In this document: positions 8,447 through 17,478 of the stretch, one piece after another
Position numbering within the stretch: the first letter of the stretch is position 1
Layout: each line of letters begins with the position of its first letter
The notes under the pieces: generated by a model
Database searches by the model: none
Told to the model about the DNA's origin: nothing
The model's input: only the letters and a program-made list of their open reading frames with translations
DNA from: Niastella caeni
GTDB lineage: Bacteria; Bacteroidota; Bacteroidia; Chitinophagales; Chitinophagaceae
Reading direction: 5' to 3'
NCBI RefSeq assembly: GCF_004834005.1
Contig: NZ_STFF01000008.1
Span: 1-64,000 of the forward strand
Length of the DNA stretch: 64,000 nt
Translations under genes and position numbers: made by a program

Positions 8447-9718
8447 TTAAAGCTGCGATTTTACGATTGCCTGTGTGCTGATCTCATTTCCGTTGATCGC
8501 TTTAATGTAGTAGGTGCCTGCGGGTACATCAGACATCGTTATTGTTGCTGCTTGTTGTATGTTGAATGTTTTTATAATACTTCCGCCGGTATTCAGCAAT
8601 TGGCCATTAACGGTTTTGTTTTGCCACTCTTGCGGAAGGGAAATATGCAGCTCGTTCACTACCGGGTTGGGGTAGGCGGTTATTTTCACTCTTTCGCTTG
8701 CTCCATTTATACGTACGGTCCTTACTTCTGAATATTTGTACTTGCCATCTTTGTCAACCATTTTCAGCCGATAGTAGATAACCGAACCTGTGATATTTTT
8801 TATTGGGTCTTTGAACGAATAGCTATTAATGGACGGATTATCATATGTGAATAAAAGAGCTACCTGATCAAAGTTTTTGTTGTCGATGCTTCTTTCAATA
8901 CTATAATGGCTAACATTTATTTCCTGGCTGGTGCTCCATATAAGCGATACCTTGTCGTTTACCAGTTGGGCAGTAAAGCTTAACAGGTTAACTGGTAAGA
9001 TGATCGGTTGCAATTGGCTGCCTCTTATGTTCAGGCTGAACAGATCGTTTCCACTCCATCCATTCTGGTGCTGATAATACCCTACACGCATCGTAACGCT
9101 GGAAGTAGAGGGCGTACTAACCTGGAACATTTGCGTTGAGTCGTTCTCATCAATACCTGACCCGCCTGAAGGACTTGAATTAGTTGCTGTGCCCCATACA
9201 GTATTACCATCTTGTGTAACAACTACAGCAGGTGTTGGGCTTACATACTGCCAACTGGGGTTATTAACTGTAATGGCATTAAACTCGGTTATCTGGTTGC
9301 TGCCGTCTATACCCATGAATACGCTGCTAAAATTATAAACCGGTGAAGGGGTTGTTGAACCTGCGTTTACAAAAGTGATCGTAAACACGGCATAATGATA
9401 GCCAACACCGCCCAAAGAACTTAATTGTGGTTGAAGTGCGGTGGTGGAGGAGCCTGAGGGTGTAGCGTCTATACCAGACAGCGATACACCAATTAAACTG
9501 TCAACCTTTACCAACGCATCTATTTGGCCGCCGGTTGTTACTGCGGAGAAACGATAAACACATCCTTGCTGCTGGTGAGTACCTGACTCAAGAATAGGGG
9601 CATTGAAGTTTAACGTTTGTGACACAGCAACAGCACTGTATAGTAATATTATAATTAGTAATGCTACTTTTTTAACAGTATACAATCCTGTTTTAAATGC
9701 AGGGTACAATTGTTTCAT
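8447..9718 (-). CDS. Secreted protein with T9SS type A sorting domain
   Basis: A 423-aa protein with a signal peptide (hydrophobic stretch VALLIIILLYSAVAVSQ, residues about 18-34). A central region of about 230 residues, rich in Ser, Thr and Gly, is not recognised. A fibronectin-like segment follows (LLSFTAQLVNDKVSLIWSTS through YRLKMVDKDGKYKYS). The C-terminal sorting domain begins at ITAYPNPVVNELHIS and ends with GTYYIKAINGNE and a basic tail. The CTD directs export through the type IX system. The LLSFTA...WSTSQEINVSHY module commonly precedes such CTDs in Chitinophagaceae. The molecular function is unknown. Confidence 0.85.
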   Translation of the reverse strand: MKQLYPAFKTGLYTVKKVALLIIILLYSAVAVSQTLNFNAPILESGTHQQQGCVYRFSAVTTGGQIDALVKVDSLIGVSLSGIDATPSGSSTTALQPQLSSLGGVGYHYAVFTITFVNAGSTTPSPVYNFSSVFMGIDGSNQITEFNAITVNNPSWQYVSPTPAVVVTQDGNTVWGTATNSSPSGGSGIDENDSTQMFQVSTPSTSSVTMRVGYYQHQNGWSGNDLFSLNIRGSQLQPIILPVNLLSFTAQLVNDKVSLIWSTSQEINVSHYSIERSIDNKNFDQVALLFTYDNPSINSYSFKDPIKNITGSVIYYRLKMVDKDGKYKYSEVRTVRINGASERVKITAYPNPVVNELHISLPQEWQNKTVNGQLLNTGGSIIKTFNIQQAATITMSDVPAGTYYIKAINGNEISTQAIVKSQL

Positions 9719-10318
9719 ACTCGTGGTTTGAAAGGGTGATCAAAGGGTTAATGCAACCACAGGTATTGGAAGTAAATTGACTTTATCAGGGAGATTGGAA
9801 TTATGGTATAGGAAGAATCAGGTCGTACATGCACGTGTACAGTGAATAAGTTGCTTGAATGGAATGTGTTTTGTAGGATGTGGGCCTGTTCAGTAGGAGA
9901 TTGGGTACGATTACTTGAATGAATTTCTTAATACAAAGATTAACACGATTTTTTAATTATGCAAGTACCCGAAAATATTTTCAAAGGAACTTGATCTTGA
10001 ATAAGTGGGGGGTGAATGCCAGTTGATTTTCAATAGGATACAGCCTCAAGTTTCTAGCTGTAAGCCAAAAGCAGAAAGCCAAATCTTGGGGAACCCAACC
10101 AGCAACCAAAAACTATAAACCAGAAACTATAAACCAGAAACTACCCTGCAGGATACCGCAGGATGGATCATGACAAGCTATTCGATATGTTTATGTTTTC
10201 CTAACCAAACGCTGCTGTATGATCGCCAAATCATCATCTCCAGGCTTTTATTGCCATTAGCTTCTCATGTCTTACATATTCATTTTTATATTTCAATTAA
10301 ACCATTAAAACGATTGTT
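9719..10318. other. Intergenic region with a 7-bp-period repeat island
   Basis: This 600-bp gap separates two divergent secreted-protein genes, so it must carry both promoters, but I see no exact TAnnTTTG element. The 12-bp palindrome GAAAATATTTTC lies near 9971. From about 10056 to 10145 the DNA has a 7-bp period, annotated separately. An 88-codon plus-strand frame at 10170 has no protein-like features. Confidence 0.6.
10056..10145. repeat. Degenerate 7-bp-period repeat island
   Basis: Consecutive heptamers AGCTGTA, AGCCAAA, AGCAGAA, AGCCAAA (10056-10083) are followed after a short break by AACTATA, AACCAGA, AACTATA, AACCAGA, AACTACC (10111-10145). The stretch between also tends to a period of seven. 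Non-coding. Confidence 0.75.
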
Positions 10319-13300
10319 ATGCCCGAAATGCTACGCATCACCTGGGTGCGATGCCGATTGCTACGCGCTTTTCCCCTTGTTCTCTGTTATTTGTTGTTAC
10401 CCATTCTTGCCCATACCCAAACTATTTCCTGGGTAGGAAATGTGAGCACAAATTATTTTTCAAAGTATAATTGGAGCGATACCACGATCAATTATGCTGC
10501 TCTTACTTCCACTACCTTAATGATCGGCGCCGGTAATCCCAATAGCTGTATTCATACCGGTGGAAATTCCAGTAATGTGAATTATCGCTCAGCCAAACTG
10601 AATACGTTGGCCGGGGGTCACTTTACCGTGAAAGGTGGCTTATATACCAACAATAGCGACTCGCTGAACGGCACGGTAGTGGTTAATGCGCCGGCTGACT
10701 TTAATATCCGTAACATCGCTTATATAGGCAGAAGCGCCGCTGCTACGGTAACCATTACCGGTGGTGCCTTATCAACCAAGAACGGCATGTACATTGCAAC
10801 CGGTACCGGCGGCAGTGCTACCGTAACCGTTTCGGGTGGTTCGTTGAATGCCGGCGCCGGTGGCGCTAATATGGACCTGAACCTGGCAAATGGTTCGGGC
10901 TTAACCGCGCAACTGAATATTACCGGCGGTATCGTACGCATTGCCCGCAACCTGAACATTGGTGCAGGTGGCAGTATTTTTATCAGCGGCATTGGGTTGC
11001 TGCAAATAGCCGGCGACAAAACCGCACAACTGAATGCACTGGTGGCAGATGGCAGGCTCACTTGTACGCCTGGTAAAACGCTAAGCATTACATATAATGG
11101 AACCAATACGGTGGCCACCATTCCACAAAACCCCAACAGCATGATGCGGGAATATTCCGATTACATTACCCTTGATAACGGAATTATTTTCGCAACCATT
11201 GAGAAAAGGACCAGCAACATCATTTCTTTAAAAGTAAATGGCGTGGAAACCATTGCCACTTCAGGAAACAAGAAGTATGTGTACTACGACTTTACTACTT
11301 CCAAAGGTTTTGAGACCATGTATGAGATGAGCATGGAGGTGCTGCAGGATACCAACGACATTATTGAAGTTTCGTTTAAAAGACCGTATACGCCTTCTGC
11401 CGGGCATGTTACACCCTGCGATGCCGATATTCATTATGTGCTGAAGAAAGGCGACAGGGGATTGTATACCTACTCTGTGCTGGAACACCTGCCTTCGTAC
11501 CCGGCATTCGACCTGGGCTCCTGGCGCCAGGTTTTATGGATAGCGCCAAAAGATGCTACCAATTACCTGTGCGAAAAAATATATGTTGATAGCGTTAAGC
11601 ATTGGCAAATGCCTTCGCTGTATGATTTCGCCAACGCTTCGCCCACCGGTATTGCGGAGATCCTGAAGCTGAATACAGGGGTGCGTGCCGGTAAATACGA
11701 TGGCAAATATGAATACAGCACGCCGTTGTGGGAAGCTCCTGCTTATGGTCATGCCAGTGATGTAAATAATATTGGAACCTGGATGGTGTTTGGCAGCCAT
11801 GAGTATTTCAGCGAAGGGCCTACTTATCACGATCTGAATGCCGCGGCCGGTATCATCCATGTTTGTATGAATGGCGTGCATTACAATACAGGAGGCATTA
11901 ATGTGCCGCAGGGTGAACACTGGCGTAAGTTATATGGTCCTTACCTGATCTATTTTTCTGATAAAGCAACCGGCGATAGTAACTGGATCGATGCCAAACA
12001 AAGAGCCGCTGCAGAAAAAGCCCGGTGGCCGTACAGTTGGTTGCATCATCCTGAATACCCACAAACGGCTGAGCGGGGAACTGTTTCAGGCAGGTTTGTT
12101 ATCAATGATCCTTTTAAGCCGGCGATAAAAGGACAGAACGCATGGGTAGGGGTTACGCAGATAACTAACGATGAAGGTCAATGGCAGTTTGAATGCAAAA
12201 CCTATCATTATTGGGTAAAGACCGATTCGGCGGGTAACTTCAGCATACCCAATATTCGTCCGGGTACGTATACGTTCTTTGGCTACACCGATGGGGAAAC
12301 CGGCGAATACCAATTGCAAAACGTAGTGGTAACGGCAGGTGGTGTAACTGATTTAGGCAGTCAAACCTGGAATATTCCCCGCAATAAAGGAAAACTGTTG
12401 TGGGAAATAGGCGTACCCAACCGCAAAGCCGATGAATACCGCCTGGGTGATTTTGATTATTGCGAAGGACATGTGCAGAATAAGTTCAGGGCAATATTCC
12501 CCAACCCCATCGAGTACCGGGTAACTGCCAGGAACTGGGATTCTGTGCTTTGTTATGCGCATACTTCTTATCCCGATACCGACAGCACCCGGGCGCCGTG
12601 GAAATGGCGGATTCATTTTACCCTGCCCAATACCATTCCGGCTACGGGTAATGCTACCCTTACCATTGCCTATGCCAGTGCCGATCATGCGAACCAGTTC
12701 CTGTATGTTAATGATGAAAGCAGGTTGTTTACCAACTTCTACCCTGATGTGGCAGGTGGCAATGGCTTTTTGCGCCAAACCAATTATACCAAGTATTCCA
12801 TAAAAACGGTCAGCATCCCATACAGTAAGTTAAAGGTGGGTGATAATGTGATCACGCTGGTGATGGCTTCTACCCAATCGTGGGTGAATCACTTTATGTA
12901 TGATTATATAAGTTTGGAAGGGGATATTCCCAATCCCAAACCCGTACTGGAACTTACAAAGCAGGATGTGACTAGTTATGGTGGGAACGATGGCCACATT
13001 ACCGCCAGCTTCAGCAATGGCACGCCGCCTTACCGGTTAAAGCTCAATAACGGCGGTACGTTCACCACGCAATCTTCTCCGTATACCTTTAATAACCTGT
13101 TTGCAGGTAATTATGCCGTATATGTTGTTGATTCGTTGAATGAATCGGATACTATGTCAATTACCATTACGGAACCTGATAAAATAACCAAACCAGGCAA
13201 TGGATGGGTAATAAAACCGCATGTGTTCCCTAATCCGTCGCGCTACCAGTTTGTATTATTTATGCTGGGCGATTTTGAATACAGCTTGTTCGATCTGTCG

Positions 13301-13432
13301 GGCAAACCGTTGCAGCAGGGCAGAGGTAGTAATGTGTTGCGTTTTGGAGAGAACCTGGCGCCGGGCATATACATGTTGCATGTAAAGGCCCGGGGGAAAA
13401 CGTATATAGTGAAGGTGGTTAAATTACGCTAA
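10319..13432 (+). CDS. Secreted rhamnogalacturonan lyase, PL4 family, T9SS type A
   Basis: A 1037-aa protein. It has a signal peptide (about 1-34). The N-terminal Gly/Thr-rich beta-repeat region (about 36-265) has units such as ATVTITGGAL and ATVTVSGGSL. The PL4 catalytic domain (about 275-580) starts at the YSDYITLDNGIIFATIEKRT block and contains the YEYSTPLWEAPAYGHASD region. Next come an fn3-like PL4 domain (about 585-690: GTVSGRFVIND, GQWQFECKTYHYW) and a CBM-like lyase domain (about 690-910). A SprB-like repeat (about 915-985) and a T9SS sorting domain (HVFPNPSRYQF to the end) complete it. PL4 enzymes cleave the rhamnose-galacturonate backbone of RG-I by beta-elimination, producing unsaturated ends that GH105 enzymes remove; a GH105 gene lies at 41370. 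The CTD suggests cell-surface attachment or secretion. Confidence 0.88.
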   Translation: MPEMLRITWVRCRLLRAFPLVLCYLLLPILAHTQTISWVGNVSTNYFSKYNWSDTTINYAALTSTTLMIGAGNPNSCIHTGGNSSNVNYRSAKLNTLAGGHFTVKGGLYTNNSDSLNGTVVVNAPADFNIRNIAYIGRSAAATVTITGGALSTKNGMYIATGTGGSATVTVSGGSLNAGAGGANMDLNLANGSGLTAQLNITGGIVRIARNLNIGAGGSIFISGIGLLQIAGDKTAQLNALVADGRLTCTPGKTLSITYNGTNTVATIPQNPNSMMREYSDYITLDNGIIFATIEKRTSNIISLKVNGVETIATSGNKKYVYYDFTTSKGFETMYEMSMEVLQDTNDIIEVSFKRPYTPSAGHVTPCDADIHYVLKKGDRGLYTYSVLEHLPSYPAFDLGSWRQVLWIAPKDATNYLCEKIYVDSVKHWQMPSLYDFANASPTGIAEILKLNTGVRAGKYDGKYEYSTPLWEAPAYGHASDVNNIGTWMVFGSHEYFSEGPTYHDLNAAAGIIHVCMNGVHYNTGGINVPQGEHWRKLYGPYLIYFSDKATGDSNWIDAKQRAAAEKARWPYSWLHHPEYPQTAERGTVSGRFVINDPFKPAIKGQNAWVGVTQITNDEGQWQFECKTYHYWVKTDSAGNFSIPNIRPGTYTFFGYTDGETGEYQLQNVVVTAGGVTDLGSQTWNIPRNKGKLLWEIGVPNRKADEYRLGDFDYCEGHVQNKFRAIFPNPIEYRVTARNWDSVLCYAHTSYPDTDSTRAPWKWRIHFTLPNTIPATGNATLTIAYASADHANQFLYVNDESRLFTNFYPDVAGGNGFLRQTNYTKYSIKTVSIPYSKLKVGDNVITLVMASTQSWVNHFMYDYISLEGDIPNPKPVLELTKQDVTSYGGNDGHITASFSNGTPPYRLKLNNGGTFTTQSSPYTFNNLFAGNYAVYVVDSLNESDTMSITITEPDKITKPGNGWVIKPHVFPNPSRYQFVLFMLGDFEYSLFDLSGKPLQQGRGSNVLRFGENLAPGIYMLHVKARGKTYIVKVVKLR

Positions 13433-13549
13433 ACGCGGAACGCTGAAGGCAGAACGCGGAACGGTGAAGGCAGAACGCTGAACGCAGAATACAGAATGCT
13501 GAACATAGAACATTGCATTAGGCGTTAAGCCTTTAGCGTTAAGCGTTAA
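13433..13549. repeat. 7-bp-period repeat island directly after the PL4 stop codon
   Basis: Twelve degenerate heptamers (ACGCGGA, ACGCTGA, AGGCAGA, ACGCGGA, ACGGTGA and so on) run from 13433 to 13516. A second set, GCGTTAA, GCCTTTA, GCGTTAA, GCGTTAA, occupies 13522-13549. The first unit starts at the base after the TAA stop. Confidence 0.85.
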
Positions 13550-13554
13550 GCAAT

Positions 13555-13588
13555 AAAAAAAGGTGGATCAACCGGTCCACCTTTTTTT
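13555..13588. terminator. Bidirectional Rho-independent terminator
   Basis: A7-GGTGGA-tcaaccgg-TCCACC-T7 is symmetrical, so it can end transcription of the PL4 gene (plus) and of the NHL-repeat gene (minus), which converge here. Confidence 0.88.
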
Positions 13589-13610
13589 AATTGTGTATTT
13601 CGCAGGTATA

Positions 13611-15767
13611 TTATCGTACTAATTGTACTGTTCCTTTTACGTTGATCTTTCCTGTTTGCAGGGTTCCGGTAATTGCGTAGCTGTAGGTACCGGCTTCTGC
13701 TTTGACACCTTTAGTTTTTCCATCCCAACCTTTGGTGATATCGGTTGTTTGGAAAACCACCTTTCCTGTTTTGTCAAGAACGGAGAAACTGCTCATTACG
13801 AAAGCAGGATCAACTGCAGGGATCTGGAAAAGATCGCCCATGCCATCACCATTGGGTGTAAATGATTTTGGCATAGCTATTCTGTTAAGAACGGTTACAG
13901 TAACCTCGGCAGTTGCTGCGCAACCACTGGCATTTGCTGCTGTTACTTTATAAGTAGTGGTCTTTGCAGGTTTAACGATCGGGTTGGCAGTATTGGCAGC
14001 GGTTACACCTGTTGTTGGAGTCCAGGAGTAGCTGCTGATCTGGTTTTCGCTGGTAGCGGTTAATTTGGCGCTAAAGCCCTGGAAGATCTTTATTTCTGTA
14101 TTTGTTTTTACTTCTGGTGCAAAGCCCATTTTCACTTCAATGACATTAGAAGCGATCTGTTCGCCTGAACAACCGGCGGCGCTTGTTAATACGCAGCTTA
14201 CTTTATCACCGTTCACTAAAGCAGCATTGGTGTAAGTTGGGCTGGTGCTACCGGCGTCATTACCGTTCACTATCCATTTATAAGTTGGGGCGGTACCGCC
14301 GTTCGCAACTTTCACTGTGAAAGAGCCAGGCATTCCAACACACATACCATTCAGCGCAGGAGCAACAGTCAGTGTTGGGCTGGCGCCGCCTGTAACAGTT
14401 AATGCAGCGCCGTTTGAGAACAGCGTACGGCAGGCGTTATTGGCCATACAACGGTAGCGGTTATTATTCATCGTTGCAGTAACTGCGTTAACAGTAAGTG
14501 TATTGGTAGTAGCGCCAGCGTAATTGGCTCCATCTGCTACGTCAACCCACTCACCATTCGCCTGCAGTACCTGCCATTGGTAGTTATCAGTGTTATTGGC
14601 AGTTACACTAAAGGTAACATTGCCGCCTTTACAAACGCTTTTACCAACTGGTTGCTGTTCGAATGAAGGCGTTGGTGCTGTACAGCTTGAAACTATTTCG
14701 CGGATGGTATTGTTGTAGCTATCTGTGATAAATACGTTACCGGCGATGTCGGTAGCGATACCGATGGGGTACCATATTTTAGCCAGGATGGCCGGGCCAC
14801 CGTCGCCAGCGTAATCAGGCGCACCTGTACCGGCAATGGTAGTGATAATGCCTTTGGCATTGATCTTTCTGATAGCGTGGTTTTGATAATCTGAAGCATA
14901 TACATTACCAGCCGGGTCAACAGCCAGGCCTTGTGGTGAACCGATCTGGAATTGAGCTTTGGTTGCAGGGCCATTGTCGCCGCTGTAACCTGCTGTTCCT
15001 GTTCCGGCAAAGGTGGTAATGATACCGGCGGGGTTTACTTTACGAATAACTGAATTGGATGGATCAGCGATGTAAACGTTGCCTGAATAATCTACAGCTA
15101 TACCTGCAGGTTGGGTTAACAATGCTTTGGTGGCAGGACCGCCATCGCCGCTGTAACCGGCTCTTCCAGGTACACCTGCAATGGTGCTGATAACACCTGC
15201 TTTGGTAACTTTTCTGATCACTTTGTTTGAGGCATCTGAAATATACAGGTTGCCATCTTTATCAACCGCTACGGCAGTGGGTCGATACAGCTTGGCTTGT
15301 GAAGCCGGACCGCCGTCTCCACTAAAACCTTCTGTACCGTTACCAGCGAAGACGGTCATAATACCTGATGTAGTAACTTTTTTGATAACAGAGCTGTTGT
15401 AGTCAGCAATGTAAATGTTGCCATCATTGTCGATGGTCATACCAGTTGGCTGGGCTAACTGGGCTGCGGTGGCGGGCCCTCCGGCACCGGAATTACCTGC
15501 TGTACCATTACCGGCAACTGTATTAACGATACCGTTGTTGTTTACTTTCCGGATTACGTGGTTACGCATGTCCGCAATGTACAGGTTGCCCTCGGTGTCA
15601 GTGGCTACTGCTCTTGGATTGTTGAATTTGGCATTGTTCGCCTGGCCGGCATCTCCCGCATATCCGGGGGAGCCTACAACACCGGCTACAGTAGTAATGG
15701 TTTGCGAGTACGCTACAGAGCTGCTGGCAATCAGCAGGCCGTTTAATAGAATCTGGTTGAGTTTCAT
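13611..15767 (-). CDS. NHL-repeat, Ig-like secreted protein with T9SS type B (gliding-type) sorting domain
   Basis: A 718-aa protein with a signal peptide (about 1-21). Six to seven NHL-type beta-propeller repeats cover about 25-365; each has the pattern GYSGDGGPATKA, then P-x-GIAVD, GNVYIAD and VIRKV. Two Ig-like domains follow (about 370-550, with Cys pairs and YQW/YRCMA), then a third beta-sandwich (about 555-630). The C-terminus has SFTPNGDGMGDLF and GWDGKTKG, the CHU_C/gliding-motility-associated CTD used by T9SS. It is probably anchored at the cell surface. The propeller may bind protein or carbohydrate; no catalytic motif is seen. Confidence 0.88.
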   Translation of the reverse strand: MKLNQILLNGLLIASSSVAYSQTITTVAGVVGSPGYAGDAGQANNAKFNNPRAVATDTEGNLYIADMRNHVIRKVNNNGIVNTVAGNGTAGNSGAGGPATAAQLAQPTGMTIDNDGNIYIADYNSSVIKKVTTSGIMTVFAGNGTEGFSGDGGPASQAKLYRPTAVAVDKDGNLYISDASNKVIRKVTKAGVISTIAGVPGRAGYSGDGGPATKALLTQPAGIAVDYSGNVYIADPSNSVIRKVNPAGIITTFAGTGTAGYSGDNGPATKAQFQIGSPQGLAVDPAGNVYASDYQNHAIRKINAKGIITTIAGTGAPDYAGDGGPAILAKIWYPIGIATDIAGNVFITDSYNNTIREIVSSCTAPTPSFEQQPVGKSVCKGGNVTFSVTANNTDNYQWQVLQANGEWVDVADGANYAGATTNTLTVNAVTATMNNNRYRCMANNACRTLFSNGAALTVTGGASPTLTVAPALNGMCVGMPGSFTVKVANGGTAPTYKWIVNGNDAGSTSPTYTNAALVNGDKVSCVLTSAAGCSGEQIASNVIEVKMGFAPEVKTNTEIKIFQGFSAKLTATSENQISSYSWTPTTGVTAANTANPIVKPAKTTTYKVTAANASGCAATAEVTVTVLNRIAMPKSFTPNGDGMGDLFQIPAVDPAFVMSSFSVLDKTGKVVFQTTDITKGWDGKTKGVKAEAGTYSYAITGTLQTGKINVKGTVQLVR

Positions 15768-16176
15768 GGGATTAACAGGATTATTTTAATAACAGTTAAG
15801 TTATATACCTCGAAAAAATATAAAAAGTTTTATAATTCAGCAAATACTGGTCTTAAATGATATCAACAATGAAAATCTTTCTATTAAGTTCGTGTTTTTC
15901 CTATGGTAAATACTGCGAATAATTGATGCAGTAAAGCCTTAAGATGGGAGCGGAAATACGGCATTGCGATCGCATAGTACTGGTACTTCATGAGCCGATG
16001 TATTCCGCGCTGTTCACCTGACAGGCCGGGTGTTTACTCGTAAATATTATGATCTGGTACTCCCTTTTCGGTTTCTGGCTTATCCACAAAGCACTTACTT
16101 CAATCCCCGGTAGTGAGAATTAAAGAACGGGTAATTATTTATATTATTGTTTCAATAAGTAGTTCCAGTAGTTTTA
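15768..16176. other. Non-coding gap, nothing recognised
   Basis: This stretch of about 410 bp is AT-rich and lies upstream of the NHL-repeat gene and downstream of the yedK gene, both on the minus strand. It has no convincing ORF, RNA fold or exact promoter consensus. It contains one GCGATCGC palindrome (about 15967) without evident meaning. Confidence 0.5.
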
Positions 16177-16980
16177 CTATGAGAACAGGTTTTTTTGCTC
16201 CGTACTTTCATCAACGCCCAGTGGTGGCAGGTTGGGCCATGCATACGGCGCTGTTTTTTCCTGATTATCAGGGCGGGGTTTGGTAGAACGAATGGTGAAT
16301 ACCGGCCAGTAATCTAATTGTTCCGAAGGCATTTCATAATCGAGTATCTGCTGTATGCCTTCATCAGTTAAATCGGGCTGCAACCATTGTAATTCAAGTT
16401 CTTTAGGCAGGAACATTGGCATGCGAAATACATTGGGGCCTCCATTATGGATCTGCCGCATGACGGAATTGGCGGCGCGGGTAATAAGTGTAAAAGTTCC
16501 TTTTATTTCACCGGTTTCAACGTCGGGAATGGGGGCGTAATGATATAAACCGGCAATACAGAACATAGGCCTTTCTTTTAATCGAACTAAATAAGGCACT
16601 TTGTTTTTCCAGCCTTTAATTTCGCGGTGCTCATAAATGCCGGTTACGGGAATGAGACATCTTTTTGCGCGGATCCTTCTCCAGAATGACTTTTTATCAT
16701 TGATAATTTTTTCGCTCTGCGCATTGCACATGTATTGGCGGCTCTGCTTTATTTTCTCAGGGGTATTCATGTAATCTGCGATCACACCCCATTCAAATGG
16801 CTGTAATTTGTAGGTGCCATCATCGAAAATAATGACCGGATATTTCCTGTATGCCTGTGCCTGTACATGAATGGTCATATCGAAATCGAAATTGATCGAT
16901 AATTGGGGATCAACAACCAGGTCGGGCAGGTAATCTGTTATTAATTGAATGTTCGACGTAAAAGATATATCGTAACACAT
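16177..16980 (-). CDS. yedK: YedK/HMCES (SRAP) family abasic-site protein
   Basis: A 267-aa protein beginning MCYDISF; Cys2 is the residue that cross-links to abasic sites in single-stranded DNA. Other family motifs are TGIYEHRE (catalytic Glu), FTLITRAANSVMRQIHN (His) and RMPMFLP. It shields abasic sites at replication forks by forming a thiazolidine adduct. It is the last gene of the umuD'-umuC operon and starts 3 bp after the preceding stop codon, which fits a DNA-damage-tolerance role. Confidence 0.93.
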   Translation of the reverse strand: MCYDISFTSNIQLITDYLPDLVVDPQLSINFDFDMTIHVQAQAYRKYPVIIFDDGTYKLQPFEWGVIADYMNTPEKIKQSRQYMCNAQSEKIINDKKSFWRRIRAKRCLIPVTGIYEHREIKGWKNKVPYLVRLKERPMFCIAGLYHYAPIPDVETGEIKGTFTLITRAANSVMRQIHNGGPNVFRMPMFLPKELELQWLQPDLTDEGIQQILDYEMPSEQLDYWPVFTIRSTKPRPDNQEKTAPYAWPNLPPLGVDESTEQKNLFS

Positions 16981-16983
16981 GCA

Positions 16984-17475
16984 TCAAAAATTTTCAATAT
17001 CTGCAAGCGGTAATTTCACCTCATGTATACCACACTTTAAGGTAATGAAAAGTTCGCCAAACTGAATAAAAAGATCAGCTTTTACATTGTCGTTACGACT
17101 TGGATTCCAATCTAATTTTTGATTAATATAATTGCGGATCTTGGCTGCCATGGGCGAGGTAGGTTTCCAGGGTTGTTGCACCAACGGGCTGTAAATATGA
17201 AACCCTTCGGGCTGGGCGGCAGCTATGAATAGTTTTTCATAATGTTCTGCTTCGTTTATATTATATAAAAACCTGTTGGGGTCATTGTAAAGCGTATCGT
17301 AATGGGTTTTTGCGCGGCTGTAATCGGTATAATGGGTAAATAGAAAGGCGGCTTTGTTGAGTGGGTCAAGTTCATTTTTCCCCCGCTTGTAGGTTTGACG
17401 CACAAAAAAAGTATTGCCCGCTTTAATGAGCGATTCGAGCAACCTGGTTGTCAGCAAAACAAACGGATTGTGCAT
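16984..17475 (-). CDS. Unknown protein in the umuDC-yedK operon
   Basis: A 163-aa protein I cannot assign to a family. It has a basic N-terminus (RQTYKRGKNELDPLNKAA), an aromatic and acidic middle (HYTDYSRAKTHYDTLY), and PTSPMAAKIRNYINQKLDW before a beta-strand-rich end (LFIQFGELFITLKCGIHEV). No signal peptide or membrane segment is seen. It lies 3 bp after umuC and 3 bp before yedK, so it is almost certainly co-transcribed and may be an accessory factor for lesion bypass; that role is only guilt by association. Confidence 0.8.
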   Translation of the reverse strand: MHNPFVLLTTRLLESLIKAGNTFFVRQTYKRGKNELDPLNKAAFLFTHYTDYSRAKTHYDTLYNDPNRFLYNINEAEHYEKLFIAAAQPEGFHIYSPLVQQPWKPTSPMAAKIRNYINQKLDWNPSRNDNVKADLFIQFGELFITLKCGIHEVKLPLADIENF

Positions 17476-17478
17476 AGC

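Noticed and set aside
15181..15789. Plus-strand ORFs inside the NHL-repeat gene
   Set aside because: They mirror the repeated sequence of the real gene on the other strand, so their regularity is a shadow of the NHL repeats.
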